Assembly (NCBI RefSeq): GCF_025999095.1
Contig: NZ_AP024678.1
Span: 2,077,527 to 2,141,526, forward strand
Length of the DNA stretch: 64,000 nucleotides
Reading direction: 5' to 3'
Source: Thermosynechococcus sp.
GTDB lineage: Bacteria; Cyanobacteriota; Cyanobacteriia; Thermosynechococcales; Thermosynechococcaceae
The notes beneath the pieces were generated by a model, which saw only the letters and a program-made list of their open reading frames with translations, had not been told where the DNA came from and made no database searches. Shown piece after piece: positions 8,489 to 16,260 of this stretch. Position numbers and translations under genes: made by a program. How positions within the stretch are numbered: position 1 is the stretch's first letter; every line of letters starts with the position of its first letter.

Positions 8489-9394
8489 CTAGGCAAAGTC
8501 ACCAATCAGCTTTACTTCCGGGTGCAACCACACCGCCCAGCGATCGGCCACCGCCGTTTGCACATAGCGGATCAGATGATAGACATCCATGGCTGTTGCA
8601 CCACCACAGTTAAGGATAAAGTTGGCGTGTTTTTCGGAAACTTGGGCATGTCCAATCTGGTAGCCCTTCAGGCCCGTTTGCTCAATTAGCCAACCTGCTG
8701 TCCACTCTTGGGGATTGCGGAAGACACTGCCACAGTTGGGGAAATCGTAGGGCTGTGTCCGCAGGCGATCGCTCAGGTGTTTTTGGGTATCTGCTTTCAC
8801 TTGGGCGGGATCATGGCCGGGTTCCAACTGCCATGTGGCCTGCAGTACCAGGCGCTGCGTATCCTGAAGGCAGGAAGTGCGGTAGCCATAGCCCAACTCC
8901 CGTGCCGACACCACTGCCAAGGTGCCATCGGGTTCTAAAATCACGGCTGAGACCAGCCGCTCCGCGGTACAGCCGCCATGGGCACCGGCATTCATCACCA
9001 CTGCCCCTCCGACGGTGCCGGGGATGCCAACAACCCACTCCAGACCGCGCCAGCCGAGTTTGGCGGTATGGTGAGCCAACTTGGGCAAGGGATAGCCTGC
9101 ACCCACCGTCAGTTGTCCCGTCTCTAGATCAGTTGTGAGATAGCGCAGATGCTTAGTGGAGATCACTAGCCCCGGCACACCGCGATCGCTCACCAACAGA
9201 TTAGACCCTGCCCCCAAAACCATAATCGGCAGTTCCTCCTCCTGTGCCCAAGTATAGGCCGCTTGCAGTTCCGCAATCGTACGCGGTTCCACAAACCATT
9301 CAGCACAGCCCCCCACATTCAGGGTCGTAAACTTCGCCAGGGAGACTTGACGTTGTAGGGGGCACTGGGTTTGGGGCAAGCAGGACAAGGTCAT
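8489..9394 (-). CDS. murB: UDP-N-acetylenolpyruvoylglucosamine reductase
   Basis: FAD enzyme that reduces UDP-GlcNAc-enolpyruvate to UDP-MurNAc with NADPH in cytoplasmic peptidoglycan synthesis. The FAD-binding part shows [41 protein letters not shown] and YGYRTSCLQ (Tyr of the type I/II signature). The C-terminal part shows NCGSVFRNP with the catalytic serine and [13 protein letters not shown]. The 301 residues are normal. The start codon overlaps the murC stop in an ATGA arrangement, so the two are translationally coupled, and they encode consecutive cell-wall steps. Confidence 0.95.
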   Translation of the reverse strand: MTLSCLPQTQCPLQRQVSLAKFTTLNVGGCAEWFVEPRTIAELQAAYTWAQEEELPIMVLGAGSNLLVSDRGVPGLVISTKHLRYLTTDLETGQLTVGAGYPLPKLAHHTAKLGWRGLEWVVGIPGTVGGAVVMNAGAHGGCTAERLVSAVILEPDGTLAVVSARELGYGYRTSCLQDTQRLVLQATWQLEPGHDPAQVKADTQKHLSDRLRTQPYDFPNCGSVFRNPQEWTAGWLIEQTGLKGYQIGHAQVSEKHANFILNCGGATAMDVYHLIRYVQTAVADRWAVWLHPEVKLIGDFA

Positions 9395-10833
9395 AGGGCG
9401 ATCGCCTCAGTGAGGGAAGCAACACTTAATTGTTCCTGGTCCGCCATGACAGATGGAATCAGTTGATTGAGGTTGCCAGCCCCCAGGAAGATGACCAAGT
9501 CTCCCGGCTGCAGCAGATGCGCCAAGCGAGTTTGTACCGCCTCAAGGGTGGGGCAGTAATCCACTGAAGCATGATACTGACGGGCACAGGCGGCAACATC
9601 GGCACCACTAATTGTGCCAGGATTGGGTTCGCCGGCACTATAAATATCCGTGAAGATCACGTGATCCGCTGTGGTGAAGCACTGGCCAAAGGCCTCGAGA
9701 AAGGTTTGGGTACGGCTATAGCGGTGGGGTTGAAACACCGCCACGATCCGTTGCCAAGGGGCTTGAGTGCCCACTTGGAGGCGGGCTGCCTCTAGGGTAG
9801 CCATAATTTCACTGGGATGGTGGGCATAGTCATCAATGAAGCGAATTCCATTCACCTGTCCCCGTTCTTCAAAGCGGCGGCGGGCACCGCGAAACTCTAA
9901 AAGGGCCGCCGCAATGGTGGCAAAGTCAATGCCGAGATACCGCCCCACTGCAATCACCGCTAGGGCATTTTGCAGGTTGTGGGCACCCAAAACATTCAGT
10001 TGCAAAATGCCAAGGGAGGTGCCTCGCTCCCAAACCCGTGCCGTCGTTCCCTCAGAGGTGTATTGAATATGATCCACACAGTAGTCGGCCGCTGCTTGCC
10101 GTTGTAGGCTATAGGTCAACAAGCGCGGATGATGCAGGCGATCGCGGATATTCGGACAATCGGCACAAGCAATAACAATGTCTGCTTGATCAGCAAACTG
10201 CTGAAACGTGGCCACCACCTCTTCCAGGGAATTGTAGTGATCGGGGTGGTCAAGTTCAATATTGGTAATGACGCCAATATGGGGATGGAATTTGCGCAGG
10301 GAGCCATCAGACTCATCAGCTTCAGCCACAAGGTAAGGACTTTGACCCACGCGGGCGTTGCCCTGCCATGCCGCCACTTCACCGCCGACGATAATTGTTG
10401 GATCCAGCCCGGCCTGTAACAGCAAATAGGCAATCATACTGCTGGTGGTTGTCTTACCGTGGGTACCGGCAACGGCAATACTTTGGCTGCGGTCCATCAG
10501 CGCCGCCAGTACATCGGAACGGTGAAAGATTGGACAGCCTAAGTGTTGAGCTGCTTGATATTCAGGGTTATCGCTGCGAATGGCGGTGGAGCAAATGACC
10601 TGAGGCAGTGGGGTAAAAGGATACATTTCAAGGTTAGCAGCACTCTGGCCAATAAAAATCCGCACCCCTAACTCAGCCAGTTGCTCGGTCAAACGATTGG
10701 GACGCAAATCGGATCCAGACACCCTAAAGCCCTTTTTGGCCAGAATGTAGGCAAGGGCTGACATCCCAATACCGCCAATGCCAATGAAGTGGAATGGACG
10801 TCCGTTAAACTCCATCACTGGCCGATTTGCCAC
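9391..10833 (-). CDS. murC: UDP-N-acetylmuramate--L-alanine ligase
   Basis: ATP-dependent ligase that adds L-alanine to UDP-MurNAc, the first amino-acid step of the stem peptide. Motifs in order: [14 protein letters not shown] (UDP-binding Rossmann loop), [13 protein letters not shown] (P-loop), [19 protein letters not shown], and FQPHRYSRT near the C-terminal domain, with the [12 protein letters not shown] ending typical of MurC. GTG at 10833 is the best start because AAGGAG sits 6 bases before it; the upstream TTG at 10839 abuts the ribosome site and the ATG at 10815 is too far from it. The length is then 480 residues. It is the first gene of a murC-murB-GT unit. Confidence 0.95.
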   Translation of the reverse strand: MANRPVMEFNGRPFHFIGIGGIGMSALAYILAKKGFRVSGSDLRPNRLTEQLAELGVRIFIGQSAANLEMYPFTPLPQVICSTAIRSDNPEYQAAQHLGCPIFHRSDVLAALMDRSQSIAVAGTHGKTTTSSMIAYLLLQAGLDPTIIVGGEVAAWQGNARVGQSPYLVAEADESDGSLRKFHPHIGVITNIELDHPDHYNSLEEVVATFQQFADQADIVIACADCPNIRDRLHHPRLLTYSLQRQAAADYCVDHIQYTSEGTTARVWERGTSLGILQLNVLGAHNLQNALAVIAVGRYLGIDFATIAAALLEFRGARRRFEERGQVNGIRFIDDYAHHPSEIMATLEAARLQVGTQAPWQRIVAVFQPHRYSRTQTFLEAFGQCFTTADHVIFTDIYSAGEPNPGTISGADVAACARQYHASVDYCPTLEAVQTRLAHLLQPGDLVIFLGAGNLNQLIPSVMADQEQLSVASLTEAIAL

Positions 10834-11197
10834 AAGCAACTCCTTTACTCCGGCAAAAGAAAATCTTTAGAACCAAAATAATAGTATCAATAGACTCAAA
10901 TCAATGGATTGAATATCAACTTAGGCATGAACTAGGTATAAATTCTTAGGCTAATCATAGCAGGTTACCTTGAAGCTCCATGGGCTAATACTGGCAGATC
11001 TGGGGTGAATATGTCACCTTGAGCGAAAAAATTTGTTGCAGGCAGTTTATTGAGCATAGCTCAGCCTAGGGTTGATTTCAGCAGTGGCTCAAGACTTCGA
11101 CAAAGAATAAACTCTGGCAGAGATAAATTCGGCGGGGTGTATGGTAGAAGGTTGATACCGCCTTGTCGGTGTGCCGTTATCTTGCTGAGGACTGGGA
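10834..11197. other. divergent intergenic region between murC and the Ycf66-like gene
   Basis: About 360 bases carrying the outward promoters of two divergent genes. The part next to murC is AT-rich (10860-10965). I see no tRNA, conserved RNA or clear open frame. Possible -10 elements such as TATAAA around 10940 are too common in AT-rich sequence to assign. Confidence 0.35.
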
Positions 11198-12229
11198 ATG
11201 CTGACGAATTTGCTAGCTTGGAGTATGGCGATCGCTAGTTTAGGCTTGTATCTGTTGGGCTTCTTCCTGCCGGAACTGTACCGTAGGTTTGATCTGGTGG
11301 CCAGTGGCGCGGGATTATTTTTTGCTTTGACCCTGTGGATCTATGGCGATCGCATTGGCGGTGGCTTGCTTTTGGGAACGACAGCCGCAGTGGCTTTAAT
11401 TCTTTGGTTGGGCGGGCAAACCCTGAGCTATCGCTGGCAACTTACCCACCCCGGCGATCGCACCGATACCCAAAAAGCCCAAGCCCTCTGGCAAAAAGTC
11501 CAGTCTCTGCTGCCCGAAGGTACCTTTGCGAAAATTAGTGAGCCACTCAAAGGCCTGGTGAGTCGCTTGGGCAGTGGCTTCCGCAAGCAGCCCGATCGCC
11601 CCCAGCCTGCCGTGGATACCCCACCACCACCGATGGATACTGGCAACATCAAAGCAGATCTGTGGACAGCAAGCACCCCCAGTACCGTTGCTGAACAACC
11701 CACCCCAGCCACTGAGGAAGCGGCCGCAGTCCCAGCAGACTCTGCCGAAGGTGAACCAACGGTCAGCCCAACTGCAGACACACCGGCTAATCACGAAGGG
11801 GCTACCGAAATTACCGCTCCAGCAGAGGCAGAACCCGCAACGGTTACTGCTCCAGAAGCAGCGGTGGCCCGCTCGGAAGAGCCAGCCCCTCCTGAAAAAG
11901 GGGTTGAGGCTCCAGAGGCCACAGTGACCGCCGCAGCACCAGAAGAACCCGCATCTCCTGAAACAGTCGTTGATGCTCCAGAACCCACGGCAACCCCTGG
12001 GGCAGGGGCAGAACCACCTCTAGTCTCTGAAGCGGCTCCCGCTGCTCAACCCACAGAAACGATGCCTCCAGCGCCGCAATCGCGCAGCTCTGCCGCTGCT
12101 CCCCTAGGGGATATTCCTGAAAATAGTGATGCTGAGGACGAGGCCATGGCAGAGGGGATAACCATTGAAAATCCAGAACCTATTCCCCCTGAGGACAGTG
12201 ACTGGCCCCCGCCCGAAGCCCGTCTGTAA
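11198..12229 (+). CDS. Ycf66-like membrane protein with long Pro/Ala/Glu-rich tail
   Basis: The first 80 residues hold three or four hydrophobic helices (MAIASLGLYLLGFFLPELYRR, FDLVASGAGLFFALTLWIYG, GGLLLGTTAAVALILWLGGQ), matching the N-terminal domain of Ycf66, a family of cyanobacteria and plastids whose role is unknown. The remaining about 200 residues are low complexity, rich in Pro, Ala, Glu and Thr, with loose repeats of PEATVTAAAPEEPASPE type; they are probably disordered and on one side of the membrane. The ATG follows TGAGG by about 10 bases. The family match comes from the N-terminal pattern only, so it is good but not certain. Confidence 0.7.
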   Translation: MLTNLLAWSMAIASLGLYLLGFFLPELYRRFDLVASGAGLFFALTLWIYGDRIGGGLLLGTTAAVALILWLGGQTLSYRWQLTHPGDRTDTQKAQALWQKVQSLLPEGTFAKISEPLKGLVSRLGSGFRKQPDRPQPAVDTPPPPMDTGNIKADLWTASTPSTVAEQPTPATEEAAAVPADSAEGEPTVSPTADTPANHEGATEITAPAEAEPATVTAPEAAVARSEEPAPPEKGVEAPEATVTAAAPEEPASPETVVDAPEPTATPGAGAEPPLVSEAAPAAQPTETMPPAPQSRSSAAAPLGDIPENSDAEDEAMAEGITIENPEPIPPEDSDWPPPEARL

Positions 12230-12261
12230 AATCTCACGCCAGTGGGTACAGGGCAGGACTA

Positions 12262-12710
12262 ATCCCTGCAAAAGTTAATAAAGTCAGGAATTCATAACTT
12301 TTGCTGCTTTTATTTTCTCTGAAGCAAAGCTTAATAGAATCTTAATTTTCCCCTAACTTTCCCCAAAAATTCCCCAATTTTCCCAGGGTTTTCCACAGAT
12401 GGGGGCAAAGTTTTCCACAGGACTTTGCGGTGTGACTAGGGTTCAAGACATTTCTGGGGATAACTGCCGCTGCCGCCTTGGGGAAAACGTAAGGAGTGCC
12501 AAAAGTCTGGAAATGCCCATTCTGTCGTGGATTGCCATTGCCAAGATGGGTGAAAACAAGGATTGACAGCCCCTAGGATAACCCAGACAATGGAGTTCCA
12601 CCGATAGAGATGCACTTGCTCTGAAACCTTGGGAGTGTAAGGCTAAATCCCCCTCTGAATCAGCGGTTTGGGGATTTGGTCAGAACTTTTATGGGAGTTT
12701 TCCACAGGTT
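12262..12710. other. candidate chromosomal replication origin (oriC)
   Basis: This intergenic region carries three exact copies of TTTTCCACA, the DnaA-box form reported for cyanobacteria, at 12389-12397, 12411-12419 and 12698-12706, all on the + strand. One near match on the - strand (12479-12487, one mismatch) and TGGGGATAA at 12455-12463 (one mismatch to the E. coli box on the - strand) lie between them. An AT-rich stretch at about 12270-12385 with repeated TTTCCCC/AATTTTCC runs stands next to the boxes and could be the unwinding element. I saw no other exact copy of the nonamer elsewhere in the window. No dnaA or dnaN is adjacent, which is common in cyanobacteria for dnaA. Function as origin is inferred. 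Confidence 0.6.
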
Positions 12711-12767
12711 TAGCCAGGGCGAGCTGATTCTGCCTGGAATTTTGTTTTTATTGAGGTAACTGACGGT

Positions 12768-12971
12768 ATGAACGCTCAAGCCACGATTAGTATTCTTGCC
12801 GAGATTCCAGAGGAGCTACACGAAACCCTGAAATACTACCTCGAGCGGCATCCCGATTGGGATCAAGATCGCGTATTTGTGGCCGCACTGTCACTCTTTT
12901 TGCTGCAAAATGGAGAATGCGATCGCCGCACGGCACGGGTCTATCTCGACTCGTTGTTTAAGCGATCCTAA
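12768..12971 (+). CDS. small conserved cyanobacterial protein (DUF2811-like)
   Basis: A 67-residue acidic protein: TISILAEIPEELHETLKYYLERHPDWDQDRVFVAALSLF, then a short tail. The pattern IPEELHxxLxxYLxxHPxWDQDR is one I associate with DUF2811, a cyanobacterial family without known function; the helical build resembles ribbon-helix-helix-sized regulators, but no DNA-binding motif is clear. The start follows TTGAGG by 10 bases. It is the first gene on the right of the candidate oriC and is followed 24 bases later by hemY in the same direction. Confidence 0.75.
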   Translation: MNAQATISILAEIPEELHETLKYYLERHPDWDQDRVFVAALSLFLLQNGECDRRTARVYLDSLFKRS

Positions 12972-12995
12972 ACACTTTGGAGGGTAGCAAAACGG

Positions 12996-14399
12996 GTGAG
13001 TGAGGTAGATGTCGCAATTGTTGGGGGTGGTCTCAGTGGCCTGAGTGTTGCTTGGCGGTTGCAGCAGAGCGCCCCACAGTACAGTGGGGTTCTTTTAGAG
13101 GCCAGCGATCGCCTGGGGGGCAATATCACGACGCAGGCGGCGGAGGGCTTTGTCTGGGAACTGGGTCCCAATAGCTTTGCCCCGACCCCTGCCCTCCTAC
13201 AACTGATTGCTGAGGTGGGCTTGCACTCAGAGCTAATTCGGGGCGATCGCCACCTACCGCGCTACATCTACTGGCGGGGGGAACTCTACCCCCTCGAACC
13301 CACCCGTCCCCTTGCCTTAGCCACCTCAAATTTACTCAGCCCTTGGGGAAAAGTGCGGGCAGCCCTTGGTGCCTTGGGGTTTGTGCCCCCCTATCTAGGC
13401 AGTGGGGATGAGTCAGTTAATTCATTTTTCCGTCGCCATTTGGGGCAAGAGGTGGCTGAGCGCCTAGTGGCCCCCTTTGTCTCTGGGGTTTACGCCGGTG
13501 ATCCCCAACAATTAAGTGCCACGGCGGCTTTTCGTCGTATTGCCCAACTGGAAAAACTAGGGGGTGGCCTCATGGCCGGTGCCCTGCGCCTGCGGCGTCA
13601 ACAACCTCCCAAACCAAGGCCGCCTGCAGAGGTGCAAATGCGACCAGGGGAACTGGGCTCCTTTAGGGAAGGCTTGGCTGCTCTGCCGCGGGCGATCGCC
13701 CAACAATTGAAGGCACCCATTCACCTGCAAACCCCCGTTGAAGCAATCACCCCAGAACCCAGTGGTGGCTATCTGCTGCGCAGTGGTGAGCAAAGGTGGC
13801 ATGCCCGCAGTGTGGTCTTGGCCACGCCTGCCTATCAAACCGCAGAGTTGGTCGCTCCCTTTCAGCCAGCGATCGCCCGTGTTTTGGCTGCCATCCCCTA
13901 TCCCACCGTGGCCTGTGTGGTCTTGGCCTACCCCGCGGGACTGGGACGCAGTGTCCGCCCCGGATTTGGCGTACTGATTCCCCGTGGTCAGGGCATCCGT
14001 ACCCTTGGCACCATTTGGTCGTCCTGTCTTTTTCCCCAACGTACCCCCGCCGGTTGGCAAGTCTTTACAAGTTTTATTGGCGGTGCTACGGATCCTGATT
14101 TGGCTAGCCTAAAGGAAGAAGCCATTGTCCAGCAAGTGCAGCAGGATCTGACCCACCTCCTTGATTTACCCGCCGCCAAGGCACGATTACTCGGTATGAA
14201 AGTTTGGCGACGGGCGATTCCCCAATATATTGTGGGCTACCCTCAGCAGTGGCAGCAGGTGACCCATGCCCTCAGTCAAACCCCTGGGCTTTTCCTGTGT
14301 AGTAACTATGCTGAGGGTGTGGCCTTGGGCGATCGCGTCGAACATGGCAATCGAACCGCGGCTGCTGTTGCTGCCTACCTTTCAGGAGGCCAGTCCTAG
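12996..14399 (+). CDS. hemY: protoporphyrinogen oxidase, HemY type
   Basis: FAD enzyme that oxidises protoporphyrinogen IX to protoporphyrin IX, the last common step before heme and chlorophyll. The 467-residue protein opens with the dinucleotide fold VDVAIVGGGLSGLSVAWRL, then LLEASDRLGGNI and the WELGPNSF signature of the HemY/PPOX family, and ends with the FAD-binding segment LFLCSNYAEGVALGDRVEHG. It starts at GTG 12996 with GGAGG about 12 bases upstream. Many cyanobacteria use the unrelated HemJ instead, so the presence of HemY is of note. The next gene, a HicB-like protein, begins 2 bases after its stop. Confidence 0.9.
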   Translation: MSEVDVAIVGGGLSGLSVAWRLQQSAPQYSGVLLEASDRLGGNITTQAAEGFVWELGPNSFAPTPALLQLIAEVGLHSELIRGDRHLPRYIYWRGELYPLEPTRPLALATSNLLSPWGKVRAALGALGFVPPYLGSGDESVNSFFRRHLGQEVAERLVAPFVSGVYAGDPQQLSATAAFRRIAQLEKLGGGLMAGALRLRRQQPPKPRPPAEVQMRPGELGSFREGLAALPRAIAQQLKAPIHLQTPVEAITPEPSGGYLLRSGEQRWHARSVVLATPAYQTAELVAPFQPAIARVLAAIPYPTVACVVLAYPAGLGRSVRPGFGVLIPRGQGIRTLGTIWSSCLFPQRTPAGWQVFTSFIGGATDPDLASLKEEAIVQQVQQDLTHLLDLPAAKARLLGMKVWRRAIPQYIVGYPQQWQQVTHALSQTPGLFLCSNYAEGVALGDRVEHGNRTAAAVAAYLSGGQS

Positions 14400-14401
14400 G
14401 G

Positions 14402-14647
14402 ATGTCGCTGTCGGACTATATGAATGCGGCTCTTGAGCGGGCGGTTTATCACTTCAATGCAGAGGATGGGCTGATTTACGGTGAAATTCCTGACCTTGAG
14501 GGGGTCAAGACCAATGGCAAGACCGTACTTGAATGCCGCGAGCGTCTTTCCGAACTCTTGGAGGATTGGATCTATTTCCATGTCTCGCGAGGGATTCCGG
14601 TACCAGTGATTAACGGCATTGACGTTCCCATACGCGAGATTTTCTGA
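14402..14647 (+). CDS. HicB-like protein without HicA partner
   Basis: An 81-residue protein with the partial RNase H-like HicB fold: VYHFNAEDGLIYGEIPDLEGVKTNGKTVLECRERLSELLEDWI. The pattern YxEIPDLxGVxTxGxTxxE matches HicB antitoxins. No HicA toxin (about 60 residues with a dsRBD-like fold) is seen on either side, and there is no separate C-terminal DNA-binding domain. It begins 2 bases downstream of hemY and is likely translated by coupling to it. It may be a solitary HicB-like protein with a housekeeping role, as is common in cyanobacteria, rather than part of a working toxin-antitoxin pair. Confidence 0.75.
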   Translation: MSLSDYMNAALERAVYHFNAEDGLIYGEIPDLEGVKTNGKTVLECRERLSELLEDWIYFHVSRGIPVPVINGIDVPIREIF

Positions 14648-14806
14648 GCCTTAGCCTCTTGGGATACCGCTTATCTATAGGAAAGGGTTGTATTCTCAAT
14701 AGGCCAGCGATCGCTGCCCCGTAACATAAACGAGCAAACATAGCATAAGATTATCGGTAAGGTTAACGAAGCGATACATCCGCTCTACCAAGGAGGATAT
14801 AACCCT

Positions 14807-15886
14807 ATGGCACTCGTACCCATGCGCTTGCTGCTGGATCACGCCGCCGAAAATGGTTACGGCATTCCCGCCTTCAACGTCAACAACATGGAGCAGATCC
14901 AAGCCATCATGCAGGCAGCTCACGAAACCGACAGTCCCGTGATTTTGCAAGCCTCGCGGGGTGCCCGTAAGTATGCCGGGGAAAACTTCCTGCGCCACCT
15001 GATTTTGGCTGCGGTGGAAACCTACCCCCACATTCCCATTGTGATGCACCAAGACCATGGTAACGAGCCTGCCACCTGCTACTCCGCCATTCGCAATGGC
15101 TTTACCAGTGTGATGATGGATGGCTCCCTCGAAGCCGACGCCAAAACCCCCGCTAGCTACGAGTACAATGTGGCTGTCACCAGTGAAGTGGTCAAAGTCG
15201 CGCACTCCATTGGTGTCTCTGTGGAAGGCGAGCTGGGCTGCCTTGGGTCCTTGGAAACCGGTAAAGGGGAAGCTGAAGATGGTCACGGATTTGAAGGTGC
15301 CCTCGATCACTCGATGCTCCTCACCGACCCCGATCAGGCTGTGGACTTTGTGGAGCGCACCCAAGTGGATGCCCTGGCGGTGGCCATTGGAACCAGCCAT
15401 GGTGCCTACAAATTTAGCCGCAAACCCACCGGCGAAATCCTCGCCATCAGCCGCGTGGAAGAAATTCACCGCCGCTTGCCCAATACCCACTTGGTGATGC
15501 ATGGCTCTAGCTCGGTGCCCCAAGAATTGATTGACATCATTAACCAGTACGGCGGTGCGATTCCCGAAACCTACGGGGTCCCCGTGGAAGAAATCCAAAA
15601 AGGCATCAAGAGCGGTGTGCGCAAAATCAACATTGACACCGATAATCGCCTAGCCATTACCGCTGCGGTACGCGAAGCGCTGGCTTTGGCACCCAAGGAA
15701 TTTGACCCTCGTCACTTCCTCAAGCCATCTATTAAATACATGCAAAAAGTGTGTGCCGATCGCTATCAGCAATTTGGTACCGCTGGCAACGCTAGCAAAA
15801 TCAAGCAACTCAGCCTCGATGACTATGCGGCCAAATACGCCAAGGGTGAACTGAAGCAAGTAACTCAGAAAACCGTGGTGGTTTAG
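14807..15886 (+). CDS. fbaA: fructose-bisphosphate aldolase, class II
   Basis: Zinc-dependent aldolase of glycolysis and the Calvin cycle; in cyanobacteria it also condenses erythrose 4-phosphate with DHAP to sedoheptulose bisphosphate. The 359-residue protein has [12 protein letters not shown], the zinc-binding [33 protein letters not shown] with a second metal histidine, LVMHGSSS with the third, and the DTDNRLA loop near the end. A strong AAGGAGG ribosome site precedes the ATG. The roughly 160-base leader contains a possible -10 TAAGAT near 14744. A hairpin terminator follows about 55 bases after the stop. High expression is expected from the strong ribosome site and codon use. Confidence 0.97.
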   Translation: MALVPMRLLLDHAAENGYGIPAFNVNNMEQIQAIMQAAHETDSPVILQASRGARKYAGENFLRHLILAAVETYPHIPIVMHQDHGNEPATCYSAIRNGFTSVMMDGSLEADAKTPASYEYNVAVTSEVVKVAHSIGVSVEGELGCLGSLETGKGEAEDGHGFEGALDHSMLLTDPDQAVDFVERTQVDALAVAIGTSHGAYKFSRKPTGEILAISRVEEIHRRLPNTHLVMHGSSSVPQELIDIINQYGGAIPETYGVPVEEIQKGIKSGVRKINIDTDNRLAITAAVREALALAPKEFDPRHFLKPSIKYMQKVCADRYQQFGTAGNASKIKQLSLDDYAAKYAKGELKQVTQKTVVV

Positions 15887-15941
15887 GAACTCTGCGATCG
15901 CTGAGAAACGAATCACTGAGAAACGATAAGTCATGTGAGAG

Positions 15942-15966
15942 AGGGTGGCTACGGTCACCCTTTTTC
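15942..15966 (+). terminator. intrinsic terminator of fbaA
   Basis: AGGGTG and CACCCT form a 6-bp stem around an 8-base loop and are followed at once by a run of T. It lies 55 bases after the fbaA stop codon in the correct orientation. Confidence 0.75.
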
Positions 15967-16061
15967 GTTTGAATATGTTTGAATGTGAATAAAAAACAAT
16001 ACTTCTATAGCTTCTATATTCTTGTTCAATATTTTTAATATTCAGTATCAATATTCAGTAT
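15967..16061. repeat. three adjacent short tandem duplications
   Basis: Between the fbaA terminator and tRNA-Arg three unrelated short direct duplications follow each other: GTTTGAAT twice (about 15967-15984), CTTCTATA twice (16002-16009, 16011-16018) and AATATTCAGTAT twice (16037-16048, 16050-16061). The stretch is strongly AT-rich and has no coding potential. Confidence 0.6.
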
Positions 16062-16073
16062 AGTTTCACTCAA

Positions 16074-16147
16074 CGGGCTTGGAGGGACTCGAACCCCCGA
16101 CCTGCTGATCCGTAGTCAGCCGCTCTAATCCACTAAGCTACAAGCCC
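16074..16147 (-). tRNA. tRNA-Arg(ACG)
   Basis: Read on the minus strand, a full cloverleaf of 74 bases: acceptor GGGCTTG pairing with CAAGCCC, a D arm with TAGCTTAGTGGATTAGA, anticodon stem CTGA/TCAG around the 7-base loop CTACGGA (anticodon ACG, presumably A34 edited to inosine), and a T arm with GGTTCGAGTCC. The CCA end is not encoded. It is the main reader of CGU, CGC and CGA codons. A likely promoter lies at 16159-16190. Confidence 0.95.
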
Positions 16148-16158
16148 AAGTCAGGAAC

Positions 16159-16190
16159 ACTATACTAGCATGAATTTTTCAAGATCTCAA
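16159..16190 (-). promoter_or_regulatory. probable promoter of tRNA-Arg
   Basis: On the minus strand TTGAGA (16185-16190) is followed by TAGTAT (16162-16167) at 17 bp; an overlapping TATAGT (16159-16164) is a closer -10 but leaves a 20-bp spacer. The mature tRNA begins 12-15 bases downstream. Confidence 0.5.
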
Positions 16191-16260
16191 AGGGGGAACA
16201 AAAAAGTTGCCCACTGGTGTGCCATAGTCGGGAGCAGAGACCATTGACCCAAATAGATAG

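Noticed and set aside
8755-9138. 127-residue plus-strand open frame opposite murB
   Set aside because: Shadow of murB: no ribosome site, Arg/Pro/Ser-rich composition, and murB motifs on the other strand are complete.
14402-14647. Complete HicAB toxin-antitoxin module
   Set aside because: No HicA-sized open frame lies within reach on either side.
14696-15598. 300-residue minus-strand frame opposite fbaA
   Set aside because: Mirror of the highly biased codon use of fbaA; the aldolase is certain.
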